Shown here: in pieces, positions 1 through 7,122 of the stretch
How positions within the stretch are numbered: position 1 is the first letter of the stretch
How the letters are laid out: every line of letters begins with the position of its first letter
Source: Roseiflexaceae bacterium UBA965
GTDB lineage: Bacteria > Chloroflexota > Chloroflexia > Chloroflexales > Roseiflexaceae
Direction: 5' to 3'
Length of the DNA: 17,510 bases
Assembly: GCA_002292925.1 (NCBI GenBank)
Contig: DBCF01000133.1
Coordinates: 1-17,510, forward strand
Translations under genes and position numbers: made by a program
The notes under the pieces: model-generated
Seen by the model: the letters and a program-made list of their open reading frames with translations, nothing else
The model's database searches: none
Told to the model about the DNA's origin: nothing

Positions 1-4
1 TTAC

Positions 5-43
5 CCAACCCCTGATTCGCAAGAATTGGGGGTTGGTTTTTTT
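5..43 (+). terminator. Rho-independent terminator of a gene left of the window
   Basis: The arms CCAACCCC (5-12) and GGGGTTGG (29-36) form an 8-bp stem. A second 4-bp stem, ATTC/GAAT (15-18 with 23-26), is capped by a GCAA tetraloop (19-22). Seven T residues follow at 37-43. This is a classic intrinsic terminator for plus-strand transcription entering from the left edge; the gene it ends lies outside the window. Confidence 0.8.
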
Positions 44-63
44 CGTGTCATTGAAATGATATC

Positions 64-130
64 GCGTAGTGTAGATCCGCAGCCTGCTACGATGCCAAAG
101 TGGATCTGCAGCTGGCTGCGGCTCCTACGC
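64..130. repeat. Imperfect inverted repeat
   Basis: Outer arms GCGTAG (64-69) and CTACGC (125-130) are complementary, as are inner arms CCGCAGCC (77-84) and GGCTGCGG (114-121). Unequal unpaired bases separate the two stems. The 29-nt centre contains GGATCTGCAGC, which resembles the GATCCGCAGC of the left arm. It looks like a structured, possibly dispersed, intergenic element. Copy number elsewhere in the genome is unknown. Confidence 0.45.
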
Positions 131-151
131 CAAACCCCCACCCCTTGCGTC

Positions 152-187
152 ATTCCATGCAGGGTGCGTGCACCCGGAGCATGGAAT
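152..187. repeat. Strong hairpin-forming inverted repeat
   Basis: Perfect 9-bp arms ATTCCATGC (152-160) and GCATGGAAT (179-187) enclose a second stem, GGGTG/CACCC (162-166 with 171-175), with a four-base loop. No T-run follows on either strand, so it is unlikely to be an intrinsic terminator. It may be a REP-like element, a protein-binding dyad or an RNA structure. Confidence 0.55.
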
Positions 188-357
188 CTCCCAGCGGTTG
201 CCACTCAAACAACGAGCGGTGTAGATTGGCGTAGGTATTGAGCATACAAAAAATTAATACGGTTAATCCATTAATCGTCCATAAATAACACAAATTTGTT
301 ACGTTAAAGTAATCGTGCTGATGTGAGGATAATCATAACTGAACAAAAAATACTTTG

Positions 358-924
358 ATGACATCGCAAATTGTATTAAGCTCACTGATTGTGGTGCTGT
401 CGTTATTTACGGCATATATTAGTTACGAACGGTCATTAGCGAGCTCTGCACAGCTCCGTCAAAACACGGCTGGGCTGCGTGAGCTAATGTTAGGCACATC
501 AGCAGAAACAATGGCAAATGCAAATTTTTAAAATAATTTGTCGAATTATAGTGATGCAGAATTAGCAACTGATGACATCCAAAAAATGAAATATGAAATG
601 CGCTATTCCGAAGAATTACAAAACGCAATTGCCAAGAATGTGGATGACCCGTTTTCGGATGAATATTTTCAAACAATATTTGCTGAATCAGAACAACGTC
701 GGGTCGAATCCAAAACACTGTTTGACGCGGCAGATGGATATTCGAAGCGTGGCAATGCATTACAACAAATAATCTTGATTACCACGCTGGGGTTAGGCTT
801 TGTGGCGTGGACATCAGTGATAAAAAACGAACGAAACATGATTCGCATGGTATTTATCATGTTTGCGTTTTTGACATTGACGTATGGGATATATTTGTTC
901 ACCCAAGTGCCGATCGTGCAATAA
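358..924 (+). pseudogene. Small three-TM membrane protein gene broken by an in-frame TAA
   Basis: Codons from ATG 358 read 57 residues beginning MTSQIVLSSL to TAA at 529-531. The same frame then continues without interruption from 532 for 130 more residues to TAA at 922-924. The first part has one hydrophobic segment (about residues 5-22). The second begins with a polar, charged stretch and ends with two hydrophobic segments and short loops. An N-terminal membrane anchor, a soluble loop of about 100 residues and two C-terminal membrane helices make a coherent single protein, resembling small DUF4337-like membrane proteins in layout only. The second half has just a TTG (538) near its start and no ribosome site, so independent translation is unlikely. 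The stop lies in an AT-rich run (TTTTTAAAATAATTT), so a sequencing error or a tolerated stop cannot be excluded. The reading end is 10 bp from the convergent transglutaminase gene. Function unknown. Confidence 0.6.
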
Positions 925-934
925 GTAGCGATGT

Positions 935-1882
935 CTATTGCTGTTGTTGCTGTTGTTGCATCGCTTGAGATGTCTGTTGGCGTACTACGCTGGGCCATAC
1001 AAGCCGAGCGGGGGCTGGTGAACGGGTGACATTGTCTGCATCATTGACATTCACTGCTACTTCGAGTCGCTCACTCGCATTGCCACGATACACTCCTCGG
1101 GTTGGTGGCACGTCGGCATAGTCACGTCCGATAGCCATCCGAATATGCCGTTCACCCGTCCAAATATTGTTAGTTGGGTCGATACCAACCCAGCCGATTG
1201 TGGGGATCCAGGCTTCTACCCATGCATGGGTCGCATCGGCCTGTGAGCGATCGTTGTCGTCACGACGGTGGTAGAGGTAGCCACTGACATACCGTGCTGG
1301 TATCCCTAATTGGCGACAAATGGCAATCATGACATGCGCAATGTCTTGGCAGACACCTTTGCGTTGCTCAAGTACCACATCAATGGGTGAATCGACAGAC
1401 GTACTTTGGGGCGTATAGGTGATTGTTTCGTAGAGGGTACGGGCGATGCGGTCGATTGTCGTGAGTGGATCGGATTCGCGTGTAAACGCATATTGTTGCA
1501 TGAACGCCAATAAATAACTACTTGCGATGGCAAATGTACTCGGCAGCAACATGTCGAGTAGTGGAGTTGTGCGTAAGGCGTTGAGTGTTTGCCAGCTATC
1601 AATTGGCAATGTGGTGGGCCGGGGATTGGGAATCCAGACTTCTACCACCGATTCAGCCCGTACCAACAACGATTGATGGGGAGCTGGGACATCAAAGTGG
1701 TGGATGTGATTCCCGAGGCTATCAACAAATTCGTGCACGACTGTTTTGGGGGTAATCGAGAGATTAAATTGTTGGCACCGTTGCTGTTCATCGTCACGGG
1801 GGCGCAAACGTACTTCCATGATGCTTTCAGTTACCAATGCATCATAATGAAAAACAGTATCGTGGATGATGTGATGTTTCAT
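935..1882 (-). CDS. Transglutaminase-like cysteine protease-fold protein
   Basis: The 315-residue protein has an N-terminal beta-rich domain of the type that precedes bacterial transglutaminase-like cores (about residues 1-85), then the catalytic core. The triad is visible: Cys178 in RKGVCQDIAH, His219 in DATHAWVEAW and Asp235 in WVGIDPTNN. Members of this COG1305 family are predicted to cleave or form amide bonds and are mostly cytoplasmic; no signal peptide is seen. It is the last gene of an operon with the alpha-E and ATP-grasp genes. Its start is 12 bp from the alpha-E stop, and its AAGG ribosome site lies just after that stop, suggesting coupled translation. The C-terminus ends in seven glutamines encoded by a TTG/CTG trinucleotide run. 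Function as a peptide-processing partner is inferred from the conserved gene trio. Confidence 0.9.
   Translation of the reverse strand: MKHHIIHDTVFHYDALVTESIMEVRLRPRDDEQQRCQQFNLSITPKTVVHEFVDSLGNHIHHFDVPAPHQSLLVRAESVVEVWIPNPRPTTLPIDSWQTLNALRTTPLLDMLLPSTFAIASSYLLAFMQQYAFTRESDPLTTIDRIARTLYETITYTPQSTSVDSPIDVVLEQRKGVCQDIAHVMIAICRQLGIPARYVSGYLYHRRDDNDRSQADATHAWVEAWIPTIGWVGIDPTNNIWTGERHIRMAIGRDYADVPPTRGVYRGNASERLEVAVNVNDADNVTRSPAPARLVWPSVVRQQTSQAMQQQQQQQ
938..958 (-). repeat. Glutamine-codon microsatellite
   Basis: Seven consecutive Gln codons (CAA/CAG; seen as TTG/CTG on the plus strand) form the extreme C-terminus of the transglutaminase-like protein, directly before its stop. The units are arranged as a 9-nt pattern repeated twice plus a remainder, a form prone to slippage. 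Confidence 0.8.
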
Positions 1883-1894
1883 GTGAGTGCCTTA

Positions 1895-2854
1895 CTACGC
1901 CATCACGGCGGTGTCGATGGTGTAGGCAATATGACTTTCGCGCAATGACGAGTCGATTTGGAAGCAGCCGTGATGAATCTGATGCAGGTCATGGGCGAGA
2001 TTGAGCAATTGCTCTTCGTTATGCCCATATTCAAGCATCGCTTGAAATTGCCCTGCCGCGCGTTGTGGCCGTCCCGTGCGTAATTGGCCATTACGGCGCG
2101 TGATACGTTCGACTGAATGCAAAATAGTGTCGGCACCAAATCGTACCGATCGTGGGAATTCTGCGTCATATAACAAAAAGAAGACCAAGCGCTGTGGCGT
2201 CACATCAGGAGTATGGACTTTGCAGTAGGCTTCAAATGCACTACACATTTTGAGCAACCCAATCCATTCGGCATGATGCATGCGCCCGTCTTGTTGCGAC
2301 GTTTGTAGTGCCGATGTGTGACTGAGGAGCAGATTGGCCGTGTTGTTGGCCCGCTCGACGGCTCGCCCGATTTGAATGAAATCCCAGCCTTCACCATGGC
2401 TCATGGTTGCATCGGTAATCCCTTGGAACAAATGTGAGCCTGATTTTATGGTGGAATAAAAACGATGGGGGGCGTGTTGCCACTGCTGACTACTAATCTG
2501 TTGGCGAATATCGAGGTAGAGCCGATTAATCTGCTCCCACATTTCTGACGAAATATGCTCGCGTACTTGGCGGGCGTTTTCGCGGGCCGCCGTAATCGTA
2601 CTCACAATCGCATCGCTATACTGACTATCTGCTGTAAACAGTTGCACAACGGGTTGGGGCGTGATGCTGCCATCGTCAGGGTGTTGGTATTGGAGTGCCT
2701 GCCACAAACGAAGCCAGCGTTGTTGTGACAACACCGGATCAACGTCAATCAACTGGTGCAAGGTGACATCGAGCAGGCGCGTGGTATGTTCGGCGCGCTC
2801 GAGATAGCGGCTCATCCAATAGAGTGAATCTGCTACCCGACTAAGCATTGCCAT
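1895..2854 (-). CDS. Alpha-E domain protein (COG2307/DUF403)
   Basis: The 319-residue protein is almost entirely helical and opens with the family signature LSRVADSLYWMSRYLERAEH (residues 4-23). It is rich in conserved acidic, arginine and tryptophan positions, and its length is usual for the family. Alpha-E proteins have no experimentally settled activity known to me. They are nearly always encoded next to a circularly permuted ATP-grasp enzyme and a transglutaminase-like protein, as here, and are thought to work with them in an uncharacterised peptide-forming or modifying pathway. A strong AGGAG ribosome site stands about 8 nt before ATG 2854; Met3 is an alternative start. The gene is 33 bp downstream of the ATP-grasp gene and 12 bp upstream of the transglutaminase gene. 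Confidence 0.93.
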   Translation of the reverse strand: MAMLSRVADSLYWMSRYLERAEHTTRLLDVTLHQLIDVDPVLSQQRWLRLWQALQYQHPDDGSITPQPVVQLFTADSQYSDAIVSTITAARENARQVREHISSEMWEQINRLYLDIRQQISSQQWQHAPHRFYSTIKSGSHLFQGITDATMSHGEGWDFIQIGRAVERANNTANLLLSHTSALQTSQQDGRMHHAEWIGLLKMCSAFEAYCKVHTPDVTPQRLVFFLLYDAEFPRSVRFGADTILHSVERITRRNGQLRTGRPQRAAGQFQAMLEYGHNEEQLLNLAHDLHQIHHGCFQIDSSLRESHIAYTIDTAVMA

Positions 2855-2887
2855 AGCTGCCGCTCCTTGTGTGTGTAAATTCCACGA

Positions 2888-4336
2888 TTAGGCATCATCG
2901 TAGAGTACCCAGGTATCTTTGCTGCCGCCCCCTTGTGACGAATTCACCACCAACGAACCGCGGGTGAGTGCCACACGAGTCAGCCCACCGGGCACAACCG
3001 TGACTTGGTCGCCGTACAAAATATACGGTCGTAAATCGACATGGCGCGCTTCGAGATTACTATCAATCACACAGGGTGCCCGCGATAATTGCAAGGTGGG
3101 CTGGGCAATATAGCCACGGGGGTCACTGATAATGCGTTGGGCAAATTCGGCCCGTTGCGCCGCCGTACTATGGGGACCAATCAGCATACCGTAGCCCCCC
3201 GACTCACCGACTGCTTTGACCACCAATTTATCGAGGTTGCTAATTACGTGTTGGCGCTGATTCGCATCACTGAGCAGGTACGTTTCGACATTGTCGATGA
3301 TGGGGTCTTGGCCACTATAGTAGCGAATCATTGCCGGTACATAGGCATACAACGCTTTGTCGTCTGCCACTCCCGTGCCCAAGGCATTGGCGATGGCCAC
3401 ATTGCCGGCCCGGTAGGCATGCAACAGACCGGGTACGCCGAGAATCGAATCAGGGCGAAACACCAATTGGTCGACGAAATCATCGTCGATGCGCCGGTAA
3501 ATCACATCAATGCGCTGCAAGCCGTTGGTGGTGCGCATGTAGACCACATTATTGTGAACCGCCAAATCACGCCCTTCTACCAACGGAATTCCCATCTGCC
3601 GGGCGAGATAGGTATGCTCAAAGTAGGCCGAATTATATGACCCCGGCGTCAATAACACCACCATGGGGTCACTGGTATGAGGTGCGAGTGAGCGCAATGT
3701 ATTGAGCAAAATCTGCCCATATTGTTCGATGGGTTGCACGTTGTAGCGCTCAAACAGCTGCGGAAATACCCGCTTGCTCATCTGACGGTTGACGAGCATG
3801 TATGATACGCCACTAGGCACCCGCAAGTTGTCTTCGAGTACGGCGAACCGCCCATTGGGCAAGCGCACCAAATCGCTGCCCGTGACATTGATATAGACGT
3901 CCCGTGGTACCGACACCCCTCGCATTTCGCGCCGGTAGTGGCGACAACTATAGACCAGGTCGCGTGGCACAATCCCATCGTTGAGGATGTGTTCATCATG
4001 ATAAATATCATGCAAAAACATATTGAGGGCGGTGATGCGTTGGGTCAGCCCTTGCTCGATTTGGCGCCATTCAGCGGCAGTCAAAATCCGGGGCAAGAGA
4101 TCAAATGGGAAAATCTTTTCGGTGCCGTCTTCGTGACCATACACCGTAAAGGTCACCCCTTGTGCCAAAAAGGTGTCGTCAGCCGATTGCTGGCGTTGGG
4201 CGATTTCTTGGGCGGTGGCTTGTTGGATGCGTTGCACCAGCTCGGCATAATGTGGTCGTGGCTGACCAGTGCTGTCGAGCATTTCGTCCCAAGCGCTATC
4301 AAGCTGGTAGTGCGTAAATAATTGTTTGTTAAGCAT
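2888..4336 (-). CDS. Circularly permuted type-2 ATP-grasp protein (COG2308, DUF404/DUF407)
   Basis: Numbered from ATG 4336, the protein has 482 residues. Family hallmarks are the N-terminal AWDEMLDSTGQPRPHY, then VLEDNLRVPSGVSYML (166-181), the glycine-rich VVKAVGESGGYGM with Lys374 as a likely nucleotide contact (372-384), HVDLRPY (432-438) and the closing GGGSKDTWVL (469-478). ATP-grasp enzymes join a carboxylate to an amine or thiol through an acyl phosphate. This subfamily is predicted to make a peptide-like bond, substrate unknown. It is the first gene of a three-gene operon with alpha-E and transglutaminase-like genes. An in-frame TTG at 4372 would add 12 residues (RHPYNLRTIHI after the initiator). 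I chose ATG 4336 because those residues are not family-like, but neither start has a good ribosome site. A perfect inverted repeat (4375-4399) lies just upstream. Confidence 0.93.
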   Translation of the reverse strand: MLNKQLFTHYQLDSAWDEMLDSTGQPRPHYAELVQRIQQATAQEIAQRQQSADDTFLAQGVTFTVYGHEDGTEKIFPFDLLPRILTAAEWRQIEQGLTQRITALNMFLHDIYHDEHILNDGIVPRDLVYSCRHYRREMRGVSVPRDVYINVTGSDLVRLPNGRFAVLEDNLRVPSGVSYMLVNRQMSKRVFPQLFERYNVQPIEQYGQILLNTLRSLAPHTSDPMVVLLTPGSYNSAYFEHTYLARQMGIPLVEGRDLAVHNNVVYMRTTNGLQRIDVIYRRIDDDFVDQLVFRPDSILGVPGLLHAYRAGNVAIANALGTGVADDKALYAYVPAMIRYYSGQDPIIDNVETYLLSDANQRQHVISNLDKLVVKAVGESGGYGMLIGPHSTAAQRAEFAQRIISDPRGYIAQPTLQLSRAPCVIDSNLEARHVDLRPYILYGDQVTVVPGGLTRVALTRGSLVVNSSQGGGSKDTWVLYDDA

Positions 4337-4374
4337 GATATGTATTGTACGCAAGTTGTATGGATGACGCAATA

Positions 4375-4399
4375 GACGCTTTCACCAGAAAAAAGCGTC
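4375..4399. promoter_or_regulatory. Inverted repeat upstream of the ATP-grasp operon
   Basis: Perfect 8-bp arms GACGCTTT (4375-4382) and AAAGCGTC (4392-4399) flank 9 bases. A further direct copy of GACGC occurs at 4366-4370. The repeat lies 3 bp upstream of the alternative TTG start and 39 bp upstream of the preferred ATG of the operon. No T-run follows on the plus strand, so it is more likely an operator or a 5-prime leader hairpin than a terminator. Confidence 0.45.
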
Positions 4400-4585
4400 A
4401 GATTTGGATATTTTTGCCAAAACCGCTCAAGCTGCACCCCATCATATCTATGTGCGTGGCTTATCGGTGCACAAAAAACCTGCGGGCATGCAAATGAATG
4501 TGGGTACCACGTATTTTTTGTAAAAACTATGCGACAATAGATTGTGACCGTTACAAGGCAGTATTTTTTATAAAAGAGGTAAATA

Positions 4586-5428
4586 ATGACACTTGCCCCA
4601 CTCAAAAATGTCGCCACTACTATCATCGAACAACACGATGGCCCCACGAGTAGTGTCGAGATTTTGCAGTACGATCGATTGGCTGGGTGTGATAACCTCG
4701 AAGTCGCCCAAAAACTGTTTTATGCCAATCAGGTGGGTATGCACCTGAAGCAGGTGCGGATTCGTTTGAACAACGGCGCTGCCCAGCTCGAAACTGGCGA
4801 GATGCAATTTGTCAAAGGGAACGTGACGGTTGACACCACGATGGGTGGTTTGGGTGGTTTAGCCCAAAAACTGATTAACTCGAACCTGACCGATCAAACC
4901 ACCTTTCGCCCTCGTTACCATGGCACGGGCGAGGTGTATGGTGAACCTACATTCAAACATTTTATTATTTTGACACTCAACAACGAAGAAGCGGTCATTG
5001 AACAAGGGATGTTTTATGGCTGTGAAGGGAGTGTTACCGTCGGTATTACCACACTCAAAAGTATCTCTTCGATGTTGTTTGGGGGCGATGATTTCTTCCA
5101 AATCAGTGTCAAAGGCACCGGTTGGGTGGTGCTCCAAGTCCCCGTACCTGCCAACGAGATTATTCGGTATGAACTCAGCAATGAAAAAATTATGGTCGAT
5201 GGCTCACTTGCCCTGCTACGCAAAGGCAATATCGACTACAAAGTAGAAAAATCAAATAAGTCGTTGTTAGGCAGTATGATTGGCGGCGAAGGCTTGCTGT
5301 TGCAGACCTTTACGGGTAGCGGTGAAGTCTGGTTAGCGCCAACCAAACCCTTTTATGATCGCTTGCGGGTTGAAAGCACCCAAACGGTTATCAAAGACCC
5401 AACGATCACTGAGCCTCCCACTGCATAA
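4586..5428 (+). CDS. AIM24/TIGR00266 family protein
   Basis: The 280-residue protein is beta-rich with many glycines and no signal peptide or membrane helix. Recognisable stretches are the Gly-rich segment near residues 86-92 and the run EAVIEQGMFYGCEGSV followed by alternating hydrophobic strands, ending GSGEVWLAPTKPFYDRL. That pattern fits the AIM24 (mitochondrial biogenesis AIM24-like) fold, found in many bacteria without an assigned biochemical role. The start is firm: GAGGT at 4576-4580 sits 5 nt before the ATG. It is divergent from the ATP-grasp operon across about 250 bp and convergent with the next gene, whose stop is only 5 bp away. A role in the neighbouring peptide pathway is possible but not shown by the sequence. 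The family assignment was made by pattern, not by search. Confidence 0.85.
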   Translation: MTLAPLKNVATTIIEQHDGPTSSVEILQYDRLAGCDNLEVAQKLFYANQVGMHLKQVRIRLNNGAAQLETGEMQFVKGNVTVDTTMGGLGGLAQKLINSNLTDQTTFRPRYHGTGEVYGEPTFKHFIILTLNNEEAVIEQGMFYGCEGSVTVGITTLKSISSMLFGGDDFFQISVKGTGWVVLQVPVPANEIIRYELSNEKIMVDGSLALLRKGNIDYKVEKSNKSLLGSMIGGEGLLLQTFTGSGEVWLAPTKPFYDRLRVESTQTVIKDPTITEPPTA

Positions 5429-5433
5429 CCCAT

Positions 5434-7095
5434 TTAGGTGCTCTGTTCCCATGCGACTTGTCCGATGAGATGTGTACCGCTGGAAAGTTGGTGTAATTCG
5501 AGTACCTGCATGCTGACACCCCAGCGGATTACGCGGGTGGTTGGTCGCACGGGCGTGATGTGTGCGGGCACGATAATCGCTAGGCAATCGATGGCTTGGC
5601 TAGTGGTGAGTGACCAGGTGCCATTGTGACAATGCAGGCGGATCTGGTCGCGGCAGGTTGTCCAATCCAACCACGTATCTGCCGACACAATCGGCATGCC
5701 GTGGCGCTGAGCCGCCTGCCAATTGGCTTCGATTAACGGTTGTGAATAGGTCGCAAAGCTGACGGGGTGAGAATTGATGGTCACCGGCGTGTAATAGCGC
5801 TGAGCGGCTGCGGCAATCAACTGGTCGGTGACAGCGATGGCGTGGGCCACCTCCCATTTGAAACTAAAGACGTATTCGGGGTGGATGAGGCATTCCTCTG
5901 TCCACAACGTCGGTTGCTGGAAGCAATCGATGATTTGGCCGTGCTCATCGACAAAGCGTACTGCCCGCCCTGAGCCACACACATAGCCCAGATAGGGGCT
6001 GACGGCGAGGTAGTTGCAGTCGAGCTGCACCCCGTGGCTGGCCAACACCCGGGCTGCCTCGACATACCCGAGCCAGCGTACGGCGTGCTGACGGATGGTG
6101 CGCACCGGCGCCGCATATTCACGCTGATGCCGCCCAATGTTTTCTGCCAACATATCTGCCACAACCCGTACTTGAGGCTCATCGGTGGCCAACCCTACCA
6201 CGATATCTTGGGCCAGGGCCGGATGCACGCTAAAGGTATGGCCGGCGGCTTGCCAGCGTGTGACATCGCTGGGTGTGACGCGGCTTTGGGGTACCAGAAA
6301 AAACGTGCATTGTGCATCATGGCGTGCTAACCCTGCAATCAATGCCTCAAATTCAGTAACCTGTGACCAATCGTCGTCACTGGTCATAATCATGGTACTG
6401 GTTTGCTGGGCACGTGGGTAGTACCAGATGCGTGGTTGGGGGGCGTGGGTCATGATGAGGTGGGCCAGCAAGGCGGTGTGCAGGTCGGCTTGGGGGATGT
6501 GGGCACGCTGCGGATCGAGTTGATGCACAAACAATTCGCTGGGGCGATAGATGCCGTCGAGTCCTGCCGCACACAAATCAACGTATTGAGGGTCGCCTTG
6601 GCGGAGCCGGGCCACACAATAGGCCACATCAAAGGCATACAACAGTACATTCCCGGCACCGATGGTGCGACTGACAATTGCTGGGTGCTGATTGATATGT
6701 GCGAGGGTGGTGGCGTCGTCGGGCACGCGCCAGATAGCGGTTGGACCAATCACGTCGATGGGTTCCGCCACAATCGTGGCATCACCCACCGTCAATTGGC
6801 CGTGGGGGGTGAGCTGGTAGCAGGGGGTAAATCCCAATGCCTTGACCAAATTGTTATCGGGGAGCAATGCCAAAAGCGTGCCCCCCGCAGTGACATAATC
6901 ACACAGCAAGGTGATTTGGTGGCGATCGAGGGTGGTACGAGGCAAGATGACGATATCGTGCCCGGTGAGCGTGGATTCGGTGAGATCGGTGAGATCGATG
7001 GCTTGGCTACTGACGAGCCCTTCGAGGCGCAACAGTTCCGCGAGGTAGTGGCTATAGCGGCTTTGGGGGGCGCTGGGGTCATGAATGATGAGCAT
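5434..7095 (-). CDS. Amidotransferase-fold plus polysaccharide deacetylase-like fusion protein
   Basis: The protein has 553 residues and no signal peptide. Residues about 1-180 look like a class I glutamine-amidotransferase or ThuA-type Rossmann domain (MLIIHDPSAP, then DIVILPRTTL and GGTLLALLPD) but without an evident nucleophile-elbow Cys. Residues about 225-475 resemble a NodB-type deacetylase. TSDDDW (238-243) stands where the metal and base aspartates lie, GHTFSVHP (285-292) where the first metal His lies, and TINSHP (439-444) is a late His motif. The second His of the usual H(S/T)xxH motif is not seen, so the metal site may be altered. A beta-rich tail follows. It lies 27 bp downstream of, and in the same direction as, the Gfo/Idh/MocA gene at 7123-8199, so the two are probably cotranscribed. 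A carbohydrate substrate is inferred; no specific reaction can be named. Confidence 0.75.
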   Translation of the reverse strand: MLIIHDPSAPQSRYSHYLAELLRLEGLVSSQAIDLTDLTESTLTGHDIVILPRTTLDRHQITLLCDYVTAGGTLLALLPDNNLVKALGFTPCYQLTPHGQLTVGDATIVAEPIDVIGPTAIWRVPDDATTLAHINQHPAIVSRTIGAGNVLLYAFDVAYCVARLRQGDPQYVDLCAAGLDGIYRPSELFVHQLDPQRAHIPQADLHTALLAHLIMTHAPQPRIWYYPRAQQTSTMIMTSDDDWSQVTEFEALIAGLARHDAQCTFFLVPQSRVTPSDVTRWQAAGHTFSVHPALAQDIVVGLATDEPQVRVVADMLAENIGRHQREYAAPVRTIRQHAVRWLGYVEAARVLASHGVQLDCNYLAVSPYLGYVCGSGRAVRFVDEHGQIIDCFQQPTLWTEECLIHPEYVFSFKWEVAHAIAVTDQLIAAAAQRYYTPVTINSHPVSFATYSQPLIEANWQAAQRHGMPIVSADTWLDWTTCRDQIRLHCHNGTWSLTTSQAIDCLAIIVPAHITPVRPTTRVIRWGVSMQVLELHQLSSGTHLIGQVAWEQST

Positions 7096-7122
7096 ACCAC
7101 GTCCATTTCGGTTGTTGGTGAG

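Larger units (their letters stand above)
1..357. other. Gene-free left end with hairpins
   Basis: No convincing gene is present. Short open frames on both strands (26-241 plus, 1-204 minus) have no ribosome site and run through inverted repeats. The stretch holds the terminator at 5-43, an imperfect inverted repeat at 64-130 and a strong hairpin at 152-187. After about 240 it becomes AT-rich, which would fit the promoter region of the broken gene starting at 358, though no clear -35/-10 pair was identified. Confidence 0.5.

Noticed and set aside
152..187. Intrinsic terminator
   Set aside because: The hairpin is strong, but no T-run follows on either strand.
26..241. Plus-strand open frame of 71 codons in the left end
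   Set aside because: It begins inside the terminator, has no ribosome site, and crosses two inverted repeats.
3089..3640. Plus-strand open frame of 183 codons
   Set aside because: Antisense to the strongly conserved ATP-grasp gene, with no family pattern of its own.
4500..4510. Palindrome GTGGGTACCAC before the AIM24 gene
   Set aside because: Arms of only four bases are easily expected by chance.
4542..4574. TTGTGA and TATAAA as a promoter for the AIM24 gene
   Set aside because: The 21-bp spacing is too long, and transcription would start at or after the ribosome site.
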